Part shown: positions 31,626 to 41,145 of the stretch, piece after piece | Numbering within the stretch: position 1 is the stretch's first letter | Layout of the letters: each line of letters starts with the position of its first letter | Assembly: GCF_001570605.1 (NCBI RefSeq) | Contig: NZ_BBXG01000004.1 | Span: forward strand, 186,001 to 250,000 | Length of the DNA: 64,000 bases | Direction of reading: 5' to 3' | Origin: Herbidospora cretacea | Lineage (GTDB): Bacteria > Actinomycetota > Actinomycetes > Streptosporangiales > Streptosporangiaceae | Translations under genes and position numbers: made by a program | The notes under the pieces: model-generated | Database searches by the model: none | Told to the model about the DNA's origin: nothing | The model's input: the letters and a program-made list of their open reading frames with translations, nothing else

Positions 31626-32483
31626 TCAAATCCAGACGGAATGATCGTCGACGTAAGGGGCGAGCAGGCCCGTCATCAGCGGGTCGCCCTGACCGTGCAG
31701 GTCGTTGGCGGCGATGCCGCGGACGATGCCCGCCAGCAGGTCGGCGACCTGGATCCGGGCGTCGAGGTGGGACTCGACGAGGCGCAGCCCGTCCAGCGGG
31801 CAGGCCCGGCGCAGCAGGCCGACGCGCTCCTCGGTCAGGGTCGTCTGCCGGTCGTGCACGATCGTCACCGGCCGCCCGCCGCCCCAGAACTCGACCGCGC
31901 GCACGATCGCCGGCAGCAGCGGGTCGAGCGGCGCGGCCGTCGTGGGGTTCGCGGCCAGGCGGGTCCGCAGGTCCTCGACCTGGGGCCGGGCCTTGGCCAG
32001 GCGGCGCATCACGTCACCGGCCTCGCCGTGGGTCAGGGCCAGGTCGTCGACCAGCGCGAACACCTCGGCGATCGAGCGGTCGGAGTGGGGGCGCATGAGG
32101 TCGTTGAAGCCCTCCAGCAGGTCGCGCCACCGGGCCCCGAACGCGTCGGGGGCCAGCCGGTAGAGGCGGTCGCCGTCCTCGCCGACCAGGCCGGTGATGC
32201 GGCGGGTCATGTAGAGGGTCTTGTCGGTCAGGTGGACGCGCGCGTGGCCCTGGAGGGGGCCGGTCGGGCCGAGCAGCCACTGGAGGGCCAGCCGGTGCTT
32301 GGCCCGCCGGATGACGAACGACTTGTACTCGGTGATGGGGGAGGGGGCGCGGTGGCGGACCTCGTCCATGCAGGCCGCGGCCTCGTCGAGGGTGAGCGCG
32401 ATGCTCGCGTGGGCGAACACGTCGGTCACCCCGCCGATGAGCTTCTCGCCCTCCGCTCCCGATTCGTCACACCCGATCTCCAT
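31626..32483 (-). CDS. DUF3800-like putative nuclease-fold protein
   Basis: A 285-residue protein beginning MEIGCDESGAEG, with HDRQTTLTEERVGLL and a C-terminal SHLDARIQVADLLAGIVRGI. This D-E-S-G start, a central H-D-(R/Q) and a late (D/Q)-AD-L-A-G segment are features of DUF3800, an RNase H-like fold family often linked to mobile or defence genes. No defence partner is seen here. Start ATG 32483 is preferred; ATG 32492 is possible. It is divergent from the GNAT gene by 38 bp. Confidence 0.68.
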   Translation of the reverse strand: MEIGCDESGAEGEKLIGGVTDVFAHASIALTLDEAAACMDEVRHRAPSPITEYKSFVIRRAKHRLALQWLLGPTGPLQGHARVHLTDKTLYMTRRITGLVGEDGDRLYRLAPDAFGARWRDLLEGFNDLMRPHSDRSIAEVFALVDDLALTHGEAGDVMRRLAKARPQVEDLRTRLAANPTTAAPLDPLLPAIVRAVEFWGGGRPVTIVHDRQTTLTEERVGLLRRACPLDGLRLVESHLDARIQVADLLAGIVRGIAANDLHGQGDPLMTGLLAPYVDDHSVWI

Positions 32484-32509
32484 AAAGGTCATTAGACATG
32501 ACCGGCTTG

Positions 32510-32515
32510 TATGGT
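32510..32515 (+). promoter_or_regulatory. -10 element, leaderless promoter of GNAT gene
   Basis: TATGGT ends 6 nt before ATG 32522, with no ribosome site. Confidence 0.5.
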
Positions 32516-32521
32516 GCCGTC

Positions 32522-33244
32522 ATGGATCAGCAGCCCGAGTGGTGGACGCTCGAACGCAGCGCCGCCCGCGCGTGGCCGGCCGCCCACACCGAGGAGCGCG
32601 ACGGCTGGCTGCTCCGACACACCCCTTCGGTGCCCCGCCGCCGGATCAACTCCGCGCTGCCCCTCCACGGCTCCAGCCCGTCGATCGAGGCGGTGGAGAG
32701 CTACTACCGCGCCCTCGGCCGGGCCGTCACCGTGCAGGTCAGCCCGTCAGACACCTACACGGAGCTCGACGCGGAACTGGCGGCCCGGGGCTACCACCGC
32801 GACGCCCCGACGCTGATCCTCACCGCCCCGGCCTCGGGCTTCGACGACGAGGGAGCGGCCGAGCGGGTCGGCGACCGGGCCCGCTGGCCGGAGGTCTTCG
32901 CCGCGCTCGACGACCGGGCCGCCACGCTTGAGGTCATCCTCCGGATCCCCGAACCGGTCGCCCTCTTCGCCGCCACCGTCGGCGGTGAGACCGCCGGGAT
33001 GGGCGTCTTCGCCGTCGACGGCGGCTACGCCGGTGTCTTCTGCATGGTCACGCACCCGCGCCACCGCCGCGCCGGGATCGCCTCGGCCGTCCTGGCCGCC
33101 GGGGCGGCCTGGGCCGGCGGCCAGGGCGCGCGGCGGCTCTACCTCCAGGTCGAGGAGGACAACCCGCCCGCCCGCGCCCTCTACGCCCGCGCCGGGTTCA
33201 CGGTGTCGCACGGCTACCACTACCGCGTACTCCCCGGGATGTAG
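32522..33244 (+). CDS. GNAT-family N-acetyltransferase
   Basis: A 240-residue acetyltransferase. The acetyl-CoA motif is in MVTHPRHRRAGIASAVLAAG, followed by LYLQVEEDNPPARALYARAG, the C-terminal GNAT helix-strand that closes the pocket. The N-terminal half (WTLERSAARAWPAAHTEERD, GWLLRHTP) matches the two-domain GNAT proteins of actinomycetes. Acceptor unknown. Start ATG 32522 fits a TATGGT box 6 nt upstream. Confidence 0.9.
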   Translation: MDQQPEWWTLERSAARAWPAAHTEERDGWLLRHTPSVPRRRINSALPLHGSSPSIEAVESYYRALGRAVTVQVSPSDTYTELDAELAARGYHRDAPTLILTAPASGFDDEGAAERVGDRARWPEVFAALDDRAATLEVILRIPEPVALFAATVGGETAGMGVFAVDGGYAGVFCMVTHPRHRRAGIASAVLAAGAAWAGGQGARRLYLQVEEDNPPARALYARAGFTVSHGYHYRVLPGM

Positions 33245-33330
33245 CCGGGCCGCCCACCCGCGCACGACGCGCCCGGCCCACGTGGCGGCGACGCTTGGCG
33301 GCGTTGACTTCTCACGTGGGGAGACCACCG

Positions 33331-33690
33331 ATGAACACGGCTTATCTGGGCGCGCGGCGCGTCATGGCACTGATCCTCGCCGCCGCCCTGCTCATCCAGG
33401 GCATCACGGCGGGCCTGCTGCTGGCGTCGCCGGGCGGGCGGGGCATCCACCGGGCCACCGCGATCCTGGTGCTGCTGGCGGCGATCGGCTCGCTCGTCGT
33501 CGCGATCATGACGAGGGAGCGGAAGCAGATCGTCCCGGGGGTGATGGTCCTGCTCCTGGTCTTCGTGCAGATGTATCTGGGGTTCGCGCACTTCAAGGCG
33601 CTGCACGTGCCCATCGGCATGATCATGTTCGGTGGGGTGGTGCACGTGCTGAGCACCCTCTACCCGGCCCGGCAGCACGCCCCGGCATGA
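33331..33690 (+). CDS. Four-helix membrane protein, likely partner of the multicopper oxidase
   Basis: A 119-residue protein with four hydrophobic segments (VMALILAAALLIQGITAGLL, ATAILVLLAAIGSLVVAI, VMVLLLVFVQMYLGFA, IGMIMFGGVVHVLS). His residues in or near helices (HRATAIL, GFAHFKALHV, VVHVLS) could bind heme or copper. ATG 33331 has GGGGAG 7 nt upstream. The stop overlaps the oxidase start as ATGA, so they are translated together and probably cooperate in electron or copper transfer. Confidence 0.75.
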   Translation: MNTAYLGARRVMALILAAALLIQGITAGLLLASPGGRGIHRATAILVLLAAIGSLVVAIMTRERKQIVPGVMVLLLVFVQMYLGFAHFKALHVPIGMIMFGGVVHVLSTLYPARQHAPA

Positions 33691-35120
33691 GGCTCACCCG
33701 GCGAGAGGCCCTGGCCGTCGTCGGCCTGGGCGGGTTCGCCCTCGTCACGGGGTGTTCGCTGCTGGCGGGCACCCCGGTGCCGCAGGTCCTGCGCAGCACC
33801 GCCCCCCTGCCGCGGCCGTTCGCCGTGCCGCTGCCCCTCCGGCCGTTCGCCCGGCCCACCCGGCGCGGCGACGCCGACTATTACGACATCACCGCACGTC
33901 AGGCGGTCGCAAGCATCATCCCCGGGCTGCGCACGCCCATCTGGGGGTACGACGGCGTGTTCCCCGGCCCGGTCGTCGAGGCCCGGCGGGGACGCCGGAC
34001 CGTGGTGCGGCTGACCAACGGCCTGGGCGTGCCGACCGTCCTGCACCTGCACGGCGGCCACACCCCGGCGGCCTCCGACGGGCACCCGCTGGATCTCGTA
34101 CCACCGGGGGCTACCCGCGAATACGACTATCCGATGACGCAGCGGGCCGCCACGCTCTGGTATCACGACCACCGCATGGACTACACCGGGCCGCAGGTCT
34201 GGCGGGGTCTGGCCGGTCTGTTCCTGGTCCGCGACGACGAGGAGGACGCGCTGCCGCTCCCGAAGGGCGAGCGCGAGATCCCGCTGGTGATCTGCGACCG
34301 GTCGTTCGCCGCCGACGGCACGATGCCCTACCCCGGCCGGCCGGGGAAGCCCGGGGCCAAAGAGGCGTACATGGGCGGCGTGCTGGGGGACGTCACGCTG
34401 GTCAACGGCGCGCCGTGGCCGGTTCTCCGGGTCGCCCGCGCCCGTCATCGGCTGCGCGTCGTCAACGCGTCGAACGCGCGTCCCTACGAGCTGTCGACCG
34501 GTGGCCCGATCGTCCAGATCGGCAGTGACGGCGGCCTGCTCCCGGCTCCGAGGACCCTGGACTCCGTCCGGCTCTCGCCCGGCGAGCGGGCCGATCTCAT
34601 CGTCGACTTCGCCGCCCACCGGATCGGTGACCGGGTCGAGCTGCGCGACCTGGCCGGCGACGGCCCCGTCATGCGCTTCGACGTCGACCGCGACGCCCCC
34701 GACGACTCGTCGATCCCGTCGGCGCTGTCCCGGGTGGACCGGATCGACCCCGCCTCGGCCACGGTGACCCGCGACTTCGAGTTCTCCAGCGGCAGCCTGC
34801 ACGGCGGCACCGGCTGGCTGATCAACGGCAAGCCTTACGACGCCAACCGGGTCGACGCCACGGTGAAGCTCGGCGCGACGGAGATCTGGCGCTTCACCAG
34901 CGACGTCAGCCACCCGATCCACCTGCACCTGGCGCACTTCCAGGTGATGGCCGACGGCGTCCCCGACCCGGCCTGGAAGGACACGGTCGAACTCCGGGAG
35001 GCCCAGACGATGGAGGTGATCGCCAAGTTCGACGGCCATCCGGGCCGGTACGTCTTCCACTGCCACAACCTCGAACACGAGGACATGGCCATGATGGCGA
35101 CCTTCGACGTCATCCCCTGA
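33687..35120 (+). CDS. Multicopper oxidase, Tat/lipoprotein-type export signal
   Basis: A 477-residue three-cupredoxin oxidase. The N-terminus carries a twin Arg ([20 protein letters not shown]) ending in a lipobox-like LVTGC. Copper ligands are [26 protein letters not shown] and the type-1 cluster [16 protein letters not shown] with Cys, two His and Met. It should oxidise Cu(I) or phenolic substrates and reduce O2 outside the cell membrane. It is coupled to a four-helix membrane protein, and the operon has no copper chaperone. Confidence 0.93.
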   Translation: MRLTRREALAVVGLGGFALVTGCSLLAGTPVPQVLRSTAPLPRPFAVPLPLRPFARPTRRGDADYYDITARQAVASIIPGLRTPIWGYDGVFPGPVVEARRGRRTVVRLTNGLGVPTVLHLHGGHTPAASDGHPLDLVPPGATREYDYPMTQRAATLWYHDHRMDYTGPQVWRGLAGLFLVRDDEEDALPLPKGEREIPLVICDRSFAADGTMPYPGRPGKPGAKEAYMGGVLGDVTLVNGAPWPVLRVARARHRLRVVNASNARPYELSTGGPIVQIGSDGGLLPAPRTLDSVRLSPGERADLIVDFAAHRIGDRVELRDLAGDGPVMRFDVDRDAPDDSSIPSALSRVDRIDPASATVTRDFEFSSGSLHGGTGWLINGKPYDANRVDATVKLGATEIWRFTSDVSHPIHLHLAHFQVMADGVPDPAWKDTVELREAQTMEVIAKFDGHPGRYVFHCHNLEHEDMAMMATFDVIP

Positions 35121-35759
35121 ACCGGGGCACCACCAGCCCCGACTCGTAGGCGGCGACCACGGCCTGCGTCCGGTCGCGCAGGCCCAGCTTGCCGAGCACC
35201 CGGCTGACGTGGGTCTTCACCGTCTCCTCGGTGACGGTCAGCCGCTGGGCGATCTCCGGGTTCGACAGCCCCTCGGCGATGAGCCGGAGCACCTGCGTCT
35301 CGCGGGGCGTCAGCCCCTCGATCGACACCCTGGGCGACACTCTGGCCCGGAGCTGGGCGAACTCGCCGATGAGCCGCCGGGTGACGGTGGGCGCGAGCAG
35401 CGCCTCCCCGGCGGCCACCACCCTGACGGCGTCGAAGAGCCGCTCGGCGGTGACGTCCTTGAGCAGGAAGCCGCCGGCTCCGCGCGCAGGGCGTCGTAGA
35501 CGTACTCGTCGAGGTCGAAGGTGGTGAGGATGAGCACCCGGGCGCTCGCCGACAGCCGCCGGGTGGCCTCGATGCCGTCCATGACGGGCATCCGGACGTC
35601 CATCAGCACGAGGTCCGGCGCGGTCGCGGCGCAGACCCGCACCGCCTCCGCGCCGTCGGAGGCGGTGCCGACGACGGCGAGGTCGGGCTGGGTGGCCAGC
35701 AGGTCGGCGAACGCCGACCGGACGACGGGATGGTCGTCGGCGATGACGATCCTGATCAC
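35110..35759 (-). pseudogene. LuxR/NarL response regulator, frameshifted
   Basis: Receiver domain in one frame from GTG 35759: [20 protein letters not shown], phospho-acceptor Asp in [13 protein letters not shown], then [15 protein letters not shown]. After that the frame turns to nonsense, while the +1-shifted frame continues with [20 protein letters not shown] and a GerE HTH ([20 protein letters not shown]). One C is missing in the plus-strand run at 35478-35481; restoring it would give [10 protein letters not shown], the expected switch-Lys segment. It is either a real inactivating deletion or a sequencing error. It overlaps the kinase stop (GTGA) and belongs with it. Confidence 0.85.
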
Positions 35760-36802
35760 GCCGTCCTCCCGGGGAGGGTCGCCTCGACCATGAACCCGCC
35801 GCCTCTCACCGCTCCTGTCCGCAGCGTCCCGCCCACCGCGCAGGCGCGCTCCCGCATGCCCGCCAGGCCCAGCCCCTCGACCGGGTCGTCGACGGCTGGC
35901 CCGTTGTCCCGCACCACCACCCGCAGCGCACCCGCCCCGTAGGCGAACTCCACGTCGACCGCCGCGCCCGGCGCGTGCCGCCGGGCGTTGGTCAGCGCCT
36001 CCTGGACGATCCGGTACGCCGCCAGTTCCGCCACCGGGTCCAGAGCGATCGGCGTGCCGCGCAGGATCAGCCGGGTCGCCCCGCCGGAGGCCGCGCGGGC
36101 CGTGTCCACCAGGGCGTTCAGCTCGCGCAGGCCCGGCTGGGGGGCGCGTTCGGGCTGCCCGGTGTCCTCGCGGAGCACGCCGAGCAGGCGGCGCATCTCG
36201 GTCAGCGCGCTCCGCGCGGCGTCGCCGATCGCGCGCAGCCGGTCGGCCCCGGCGGGCGGCAGCCCGGGGGTCGCCAGGCGGGCCGTCTCGGCCTGGACGG
36301 CCACCATCGAGATGTGGTGGGCCACCACGTCGTGCAGCTCGCGCGCGATCCTGGCCCGTTCGCCGGCCGCGCTGCGGCGCAGCAGGCTCTCCTCGATCAC
36401 GTCCCGCGCCGCCTCGCTGACCCGGGCCTTCCTCCTGGCCTGCCAGGTGATCCCGGCCATCGCGGCCGACGGCGCGAGGGCCAGCACGGGCGCCTGGACG
36501 ATCAGCGCCAGACCCGCGGCCGAGCAGGCCAGCGCCGCCCTCTCGGAGGTCTCGCCCAGGCGGAACAGCGCGATCATGGTGGCGGCCAGGCCGGCGTACG
36601 CGGGGTCCCGGAACGCCGTCACCGACAGCACCGTCGCCGCCGTGACCAGCACGGCGGCGGCCGTCCGCTGCGGCCACAGCAGCACCAGCGGCAGGGTCGT
36701 CGCCAGGCCCACCAACGCCAGGACCATCGACTGGGACACCCCCAGCCCGAAGGCCACCACCACCAGGACACCTGCGACGGCACGCCCGTTCACGCAGGTC
36801 AT
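35756..36802 (-). CDS. Sensor histidine kinase (NarL/DesK type)
   Basis: A 348-residue kinase with several N-terminal membrane segments in residues 8-130 ([53 protein letters not shown]), the HisKA_3 helix [20 protein letters not shown] with the acceptor His, and HATPase motifs [13 protein letters not shown] and [16 protein letters not shown]. No extracellular sensor domain is visible. ATG 36802 has CATAAC 7 nt upstream. Its partner regulator downstream is frameshifted. The divergent ABC operon at 36906 is the likely target. Confidence 0.9.
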   Translation of the reverse strand: MTCVNGRAVAGVLVVVAFGLGVSQSMVLALVGLATTLPLVLLWPQRTAAAVLVTAATVLSVTAFRDPAYAGLAATMIALFRLGETSERAALACSAAGLALIVQAPVLALAPSAAMAGITWQARRKARVSEAARDVIEESLLRRSAAGERARIARELHDVVAHHISMVAVQAETARLATPGLPPAGADRLRAIGDAARSALTEMRRLLGVLREDTGQPERAPQPGLRELNALVDTARAASGGATRLILRGTPIALDPVAELAAYRIVQEALTNARRHAPGAAVDVEFAYGAGALRVVVRDNGPAVDDPVEGLGLAGMRERACAVGGTLRTGAVRGGGFMVEATLPGRTA

Positions 36803-36891
36803 TCTGCCCGTTATGGGGTGGGCGGACATCCCTCGTACGAGCTACCCGAAGACCGCTCCGCCGCGCGACGCGGGGGCCGAGGGCGCGACCC

Positions 36892-36897
36892 TAGGGT
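36892..36897 (+). promoter_or_regulatory. -10 element of the ABC operon
   Basis: TAGGGT ends 8 nt before ATG 36906. The intervening GGAG is too close to the ATG to be a normal ribosome site, so a leaderless start is likely. Confidence 0.45.
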
Positions 36898-36905
36898 TCC
36901 GGAGC

Positions 36906-37805
36906 ATGGATGTGACCGTCACGGGGCTGCGCAAACGCTTCGGCCCCACACAGGCGCTCGACGACATGACCTTCACCGTGCGGCCGGGCGTCGTCACCGG
37001 GTTCGTCGGCCCCAACGGGGCGGGCAAGTCGACCACGATGCGGATCGTCGTCGGCCTCGACCGGCCCGACGAGGGATCGGCGCTGGTGGGCGGGGTGGCG
37101 TACACGAGCATGAAGAGGCCGTTGACCCACGTCGGCGCCCTGCTCGACGCGTCGGCGCTGCAGCCGAGCCGGACCGCCCGCAACCACCTGCTCTGGCTGG
37201 CCCAGTCGCAGGGGCTCGGCGCGCGCCGGGTCGACGAGGTCCTCGGCCAGGTCGGCCTCGCCACGGCCGCGCGCCGCCGGGCGGGCGGCTACTCCCTCGG
37301 GATGCGGCAGCGGCTCGGCCTCGCGGCGGCGCTGCTGGGCGACCCGCCGGTGCTGCTGTTCGACGAGCCGTTCAACGGGCTCGACCCGGAGGGGATCGCG
37401 TGGATCCGCGGCCTGCTGCGCTCACTCGCGGCCGGCGGCCGGGCGGTGCTCGTGTCGAGCCACCTGATGAGCGAACTCCAAGATGTCGCCGGGCACCTGA
37501 TCGTGGCCGGCCGCGGCCGGGTCGTCGCCGACCGCGCGGTCGACGACCTGATCGCGGCCGCCTCGGACGGCAGGGTCACCCTGCGCACGACCGCGCGCGA
37601 GGAGGCCATGGAGGCGCTGGCCCGTGCGGGCGCGACCGTGACCGTGACCGGCGGCGACGCGGTGACCGTGGCGGGGCTGTCCGGCGCGGAGACGGTGGCG
37701 GCGCTGACCGCCGCCGCGGTGCCGTTCGCCGAGGTCAGCGCCCATCGGGCGACGTTGGAGGAGGCCTACATGGAGCTGACCCGAGAGAGCGTGGAGTTCC
37801 GGTGA
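36906..37805 (+). CDS. ABC transporter ATP-binding protein
   Basis: The 299-residue ATPase has Walker A GPNGAGKST, signature YSLGMRQRLGLAAALL, Walker B VLLFDEPFNGLD and an H-loop in LVSSHLMSEL. The C-terminal extension (about 210-299) is typical of DrrA/CcmA-type drug or lantibiotic exporters. Two permease genes follow with 4-nt GTGA overlaps. It is divergent from a two-component system. Confidence 0.94.
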   Translation: MDVTVTGLRKRFGPTQALDDMTFTVRPGVVTGFVGPNGAGKSTTMRIVVGLDRPDEGSALVGGVAYTSMKRPLTHVGALLDASALQPSRTARNHLLWLAQSQGLGARRVDEVLGQVGLATAARRRAGGYSLGMRQRLGLAAALLGDPPVLLFDEPFNGLDPEGIAWIRGLLRSLAAGGRAVLVSSHLMSELQDVAGHLIVAGRGRVVADRAVDDLIAAASDGRVTLRTTAREEAMEALARAGATVTVTGGDAVTVAGLSGAETVAALTAAAVPFAEVSAHRATLEEAYMELTRESVEFR

Positions 37806-39277
37806 TCCCGCTGCTGAGGTCCGAATGGACCAAGTTCCGCACGGTACGCGGCTGGGTCGCCGGGTCGATCGCCGCCGTGCTGCTCACCGTGGGCGTGGGG
37901 CTGCTGGGCGCGGCCGGGACGGTCCGGTCGTGCGACGGGCCCCAGGGGGACGTCTGCCCGGTGACCCCGATCGGGCCCGGCGGGCAGGCCGTCAACGACC
38001 GGTTCTCCTACTACCACCAGGCCCTTCCCGGCGACGGCTCGATCACGGTCAGGGTCGCCGGGCTGAGCGGCGTCATCACCTATCCGCCGCCCGATCACGA
38101 CGAGATCGTCGCGGGCGTGGTGCCCTGGGCGAAGGTCGGCCTCATGGTCAAGCGGGACCTGCGCCAGGGCTCCGCCTACACGGCCGTCATGGTCACCGGC
38201 GAGCACGGCACCCGCGTCCAGGACGACTTCGTCGGCGACCTCGCGGCCGGCGGCGATCGGTGGCTGCGGCTGACCCGGACCGGCGGCACCCTCAAGGGCG
38301 AGTCGTCACCGGACGGCAGATCGTGGGACGTGATCGTCGAGAAGCCCTTCCCCGGGCCCGCCCTCATCGGGCTGTTCGCGGCCTCACCCTGCGACGTCAC
38401 CCTCTCCCAGGGCACGCTCGGCGGCACCATCGGGGCGTGCCGCCTCACCAACGTCACCGGGAAATTCGAGGACGTGGCCGTCGAGGGGGCGTCCGGGACG
38501 TGGGCGCACGACGACGTCGGCGGTGAGACCGGCGCGCCGCCGCTGTCCGTCGGGTCGGCCCGGCAGTGGGGGAGCACCGTCCAGCTCACCGGGTCGGGCG
38601 ACGTCGGGCCGGCGGGCATGGAGGGCGGCGCGGTCCTCGAACGGACGCTGACCGGCGCGTCCATCGGCCTGATCGCCGTCATCGTGGTCGGGGTGCTGTA
38701 CGTGACGGCCGAATACCGGCGCGGCCTGATCGGCGCGACGCTGGCGGCCAGCCCCGGGCGGAGCGGGGTGCTCCTGGCCAAGGCCGCCGTGGTCGGCACG
38801 GTGACGTTCGCGGGCGGCCTCGTCGCCGCGGCGGTCGCGGTCCCGGTCGGGATCCGGCTCATGCGCGACCGGAACAACGACATCGCGCCGGTCACCGCGC
38901 TCACCGAGGTCCGGGTGATCGTCGGCACGGCGGCGCTGCTGGCCGTGACCGCCGTGCTGGCCCTGGCGCTGGGCGCGATCTTCCGGCGGAGCGCGGCGGC
39001 GGTCATCACCGCGATCGTGCTGGTCCTGCTGCCGCAGATCCTCGCCACGGCCTCGGTCATCCCGTCGTCGGCGGCCGAATGGCTGCTGCGGGTCACCCCG
39101 GCGGCCGGGTTCGCGATCCAGCAGAGCATCCCGGCGTATCCGCAGGTGGAGGACTACTACATCCCCGCTCTCGGCTACTACCCGCTGCCGCCGCTGGGCG
39201 GGTTCGCGGTGATGTGCGCCTACGCGGCGGTCGCGCTGGCGGCGGCGATCGTGCTGCTGCGCCGGAGGGACGCGTGA
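37802..39277 (+). CDS. ABC-2 permease with a large inserted extracellular domain
   Basis: A 491-residue permease. SEWTKFRTVRGWVAGSIAAV starts helix 1; five more helices lie after about residue 275 (ASIGLIAVIVVGVLYVTAEY, VTFAGGLVAAAVAVPVGI, AALLAVTAVLALALGA). Between them sits an approximately 230-residue domain. It includes VKRDLRQGSAYTAVMVTGEH, RWLRLTRTGGTLKGESSPDG and SWDVIVEKPFPGPALIGLFA, which resemble DUF1349 concanavalin-like sugar-binding domains. That is an unusual fusion for a permease and may serve as a cell-surface sensor. Confidence 0.87.
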   Translation: MIPLLRSEWTKFRTVRGWVAGSIAAVLLTVGVGLLGAAGTVRSCDGPQGDVCPVTPIGPGGQAVNDRFSYYHQALPGDGSITVRVAGLSGVITYPPPDHDEIVAGVVPWAKVGLMVKRDLRQGSAYTAVMVTGEHGTRVQDDFVGDLAAGGDRWLRLTRTGGTLKGESSPDGRSWDVIVEKPFPGPALIGLFAASPCDVTLSQGTLGGTIGACRLTNVTGKFEDVAVEGASGTWAHDDVGGETGAPPLSVGSARQWGSTVQLTGSGDVGPAGMEGGAVLERTLTGASIGLIAVIVVGVLYVTAEYRRGLIGATLAASPGRSGVLLAKAAVVGTVTFAGGLVAAAVAVPVGIRLMRDRNNDIAPVTALTEVRVIVGTAALLAVTAVLALALGAIFRRSAAAVITAIVLVLLPQILATASVIPSSAAEWLLRVTPAAGFAIQQSIPAYPQVEDYYIPALGYYPLPPLGGFAVMCAYAAVALAAAIVLLRRRDA

Positions 39278-39996
39278 TCCGGGCCGAGTGGACGAAGTTC
39301 CGGACCCTGCCCGGTCTGCCGTGGCTCGTCCTCCTCCTCGTGGCCCTGACCGTGGGCACCGGGGCGGCGGCGACGGCTCTCGTCCCGTGCTGCGACGTCC
39401 TGCCGTCGCGGGTCTCGCTCGCGGGCGTGCAGGCCGGGCAGCTCGCCGCCGTGGCGCTGGCGGTCGGGGTGATGGCGGGGGAGTACGCGACCGGCATGAT
39501 CGCCGTCAGCTTCCTCGCCGTCCCGGCCCGGGGGCGGCTGCTGGCCGCGAAGGCGCTGCTCGCCGGGGGCGTCACCCTGGCCGGGGCGCTGGTCGCGATC
39601 ACCCTGTCGGCTCTCGTCGGGCCGGGCGTCACGCCGACGGCCTTCTTCGGGTCGATCGGCTACCTGGTGCTGGTGTCGCTGTTCGCGCTGGGCGTGGCCG
39701 CCGCCGTCCGGGACCCGGCCGTCGCGATGGGGGTCGCGCTCGGGATCCTGTACGGGTTCCCGCTGGTCATCCGGATGATCCGGGACCCCGCCTGGCAGGA
39801 GCGGCTCGCCTGGGTCTCGCCGATGGAAGCGGGGCTGGCCGTCCAGGGAGGGCTGCCGCCCATCGGCCCGTGGGCCGGGCTGGGCGTGCTCGCCCTGTGG
39901 GCGGCGGGGGCGCTGGCGGTCGGGCGGTCGCGGATGGGCGGAGGCGAGTCGGCGATCAGCGTTCGCGTGCGTAGGCGTAGAGGGTCACGGCGGTGA
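39274..39996 (+). CDS. ABC-2 permease
   Basis: A 240-residue permease with about six membrane segments (LPWLVLLLVALTVGTGAAAT, AGQLAAVALAVGVMAGEYAT, LAAKALLAGGVTLAGALVAI). The N-terminal RAEWTKFRTLPG echoes that of the preceding permease, so the two are paralogues and may form a heterodimer. GTG 39274 overlaps the previous stop. Its last 41 nt overlap the convergent DUF4436 gene. Confidence 0.88.
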   Translation: MIRAEWTKFRTLPGLPWLVLLLVALTVGTGAAATALVPCCDVLPSRVSLAGVQAGQLAAVALAVGVMAGEYATGMIAVSFLAVPARGRLLAAKALLAGGVTLAGALVAITLSALVGPGVTPTAFFGSIGYLVLVSLFALGVAAAVRDPAVAMGVALGILYGFPLVIRMIRDPAWQERLAWVSPMEAGLAVQGGLPPIGPWAGLGVLALWAAGALAVGRSRMGGGESAISVRVRRRRGSRR

Positions 39997-40897
39997 TGAA
40001 CGCGATCTCGATCCCCAGCAGCTTGTCCAGGATGGTGAATGCGGAGATGTCGGACGGGACCAGGACCTGACGCAGCGAGATGACCGCCAGCAGAGCGGCC
40101 GCCAGCTCCAGGGAGCTGGTGTTCCTGCTCTGACGGCCGAACGCGAGGGCGAGGATGAGCAGGATGGGGGTCGCCAGGATGGCGTACACGAACACGAGTG
40201 CGTTGGGACGTCGGGTCAGGTCGATCTGGACGGCGGTGTCCAGGCGCAGCCGGTGGATCGCGTTGCTGCCGGGCCGGGTGCCTGCGACCTCGCCGCCGGT
40301 GTCCACGTAGTAACCGAAGGCGCTGTCGCGTAAGCGCGGGAGGGTCCAGTCACTCAGATTGTTGTTGAGCTGGATGGTGGAGATGTAGAGCATGAGCGTC
40401 TTCGGAGAACTCCGCTCGGTGCCGTCGGCCAGCGGTGGGAGTTCCACGCTGTCGGGGACGGTGATCTCGATCTGGAATCTTGCGGAGTAGCGGTCGTGCG
40501 GATATGCGGTCATGGAACCTGTCAGCGGCACCTTGAAATCCGGGAGCGGCGCGAAGGTGGCGTACATGTCGCTCAGACGGATCTGCGTGGAGATCGTTTC
40601 GGTGGTGGTGCCCGCCGTGGCCACCCCCGTCGCGCCTGACCTGACTCTCATCGTTCCCAGAGCTTCTCCGTCCACCTCCGGCAACCGGAGCTGCAGGTCC
40701 GCGCTGATGGTCGCCTGACGTGCGCGCAGATCGATGTCGCGGACACCCAGGAAGACCGTGCCGTCGTTGGACAACTCCACGCCGAGCCGGCCGTTCGGCC
40801 CGCCCAGTTCGTCGCCCTCCCCTATGGGGAAGGCGACGAGGGACCAGCCGGCCAGGAGAGTCACAGCCAAGGCGATGATGGCGAGCGCTGCACGCAC
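39956..40897 (-). CDS. DUF4436-type membrane protein
   Basis: A 313-residue protein with an N-terminal signal-anchor (AALAIIALAVTLLAGWSLVA), an extracytoplasmic region of about 190 residues (VELSNDGTVFLGVRDIDLRA, FQIEITVPDSVELPPLAD) and three C-terminal membrane segments (LVFVYAILATPILLILALAF, LAAALLAVISLRQVLVP, GIEIAFITAVTLYAYAR). The layout matches DUF4436, function unknown. GTG 40897 has GGAG 7 nt upstream. Confidence 0.78.
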   Translation of the reverse strand: MRAALAIIALAVTLLAGWSLVAFPIGEGDELGGPNGRLGVELSNDGTVFLGVRDIDLRARQATISADLQLRLPEVDGEALGTMRVRSGATGVATAGTTTETISTQIRLSDMYATFAPLPDFKVPLTGSMTAYPHDRYSARFQIEITVPDSVELPPLADGTERSSPKTLMLYISTIQLNNNLSDWTLPRLRDSAFGYYVDTGGEVAGTRPGSNAIHRLRLDTAVQIDLTRRPNALVFVYAILATPILLILALAFGRQSRNTSSLELAAALLAVISLRQVLVPSDISAFTILDKLLGIEIAFITAVTLYAYARER

Positions 40898-41145
40898 TGA
40901 TCACTCCGCTGAGGTCTGCCGTTCACGCGAATGGGGAGGGTGACGATTCCGCCCACGTTCATTCTCCGCACGAACGGCGGGTCAGGATGGGCCGATGACG
41001 ACTCCGGTCCGGTCCGGATCGTGACCGCCGTTCTTCGCGACGGCTCGGGTGGCGCCGTATCTCTCGATGCTCACCGCCCTGCTCGACGTGTGAGGGCACC
41101 GCGGCCCTAGGCTTGCCCAGGTCAGAGGCCTGAAAGGGGGGCAAG

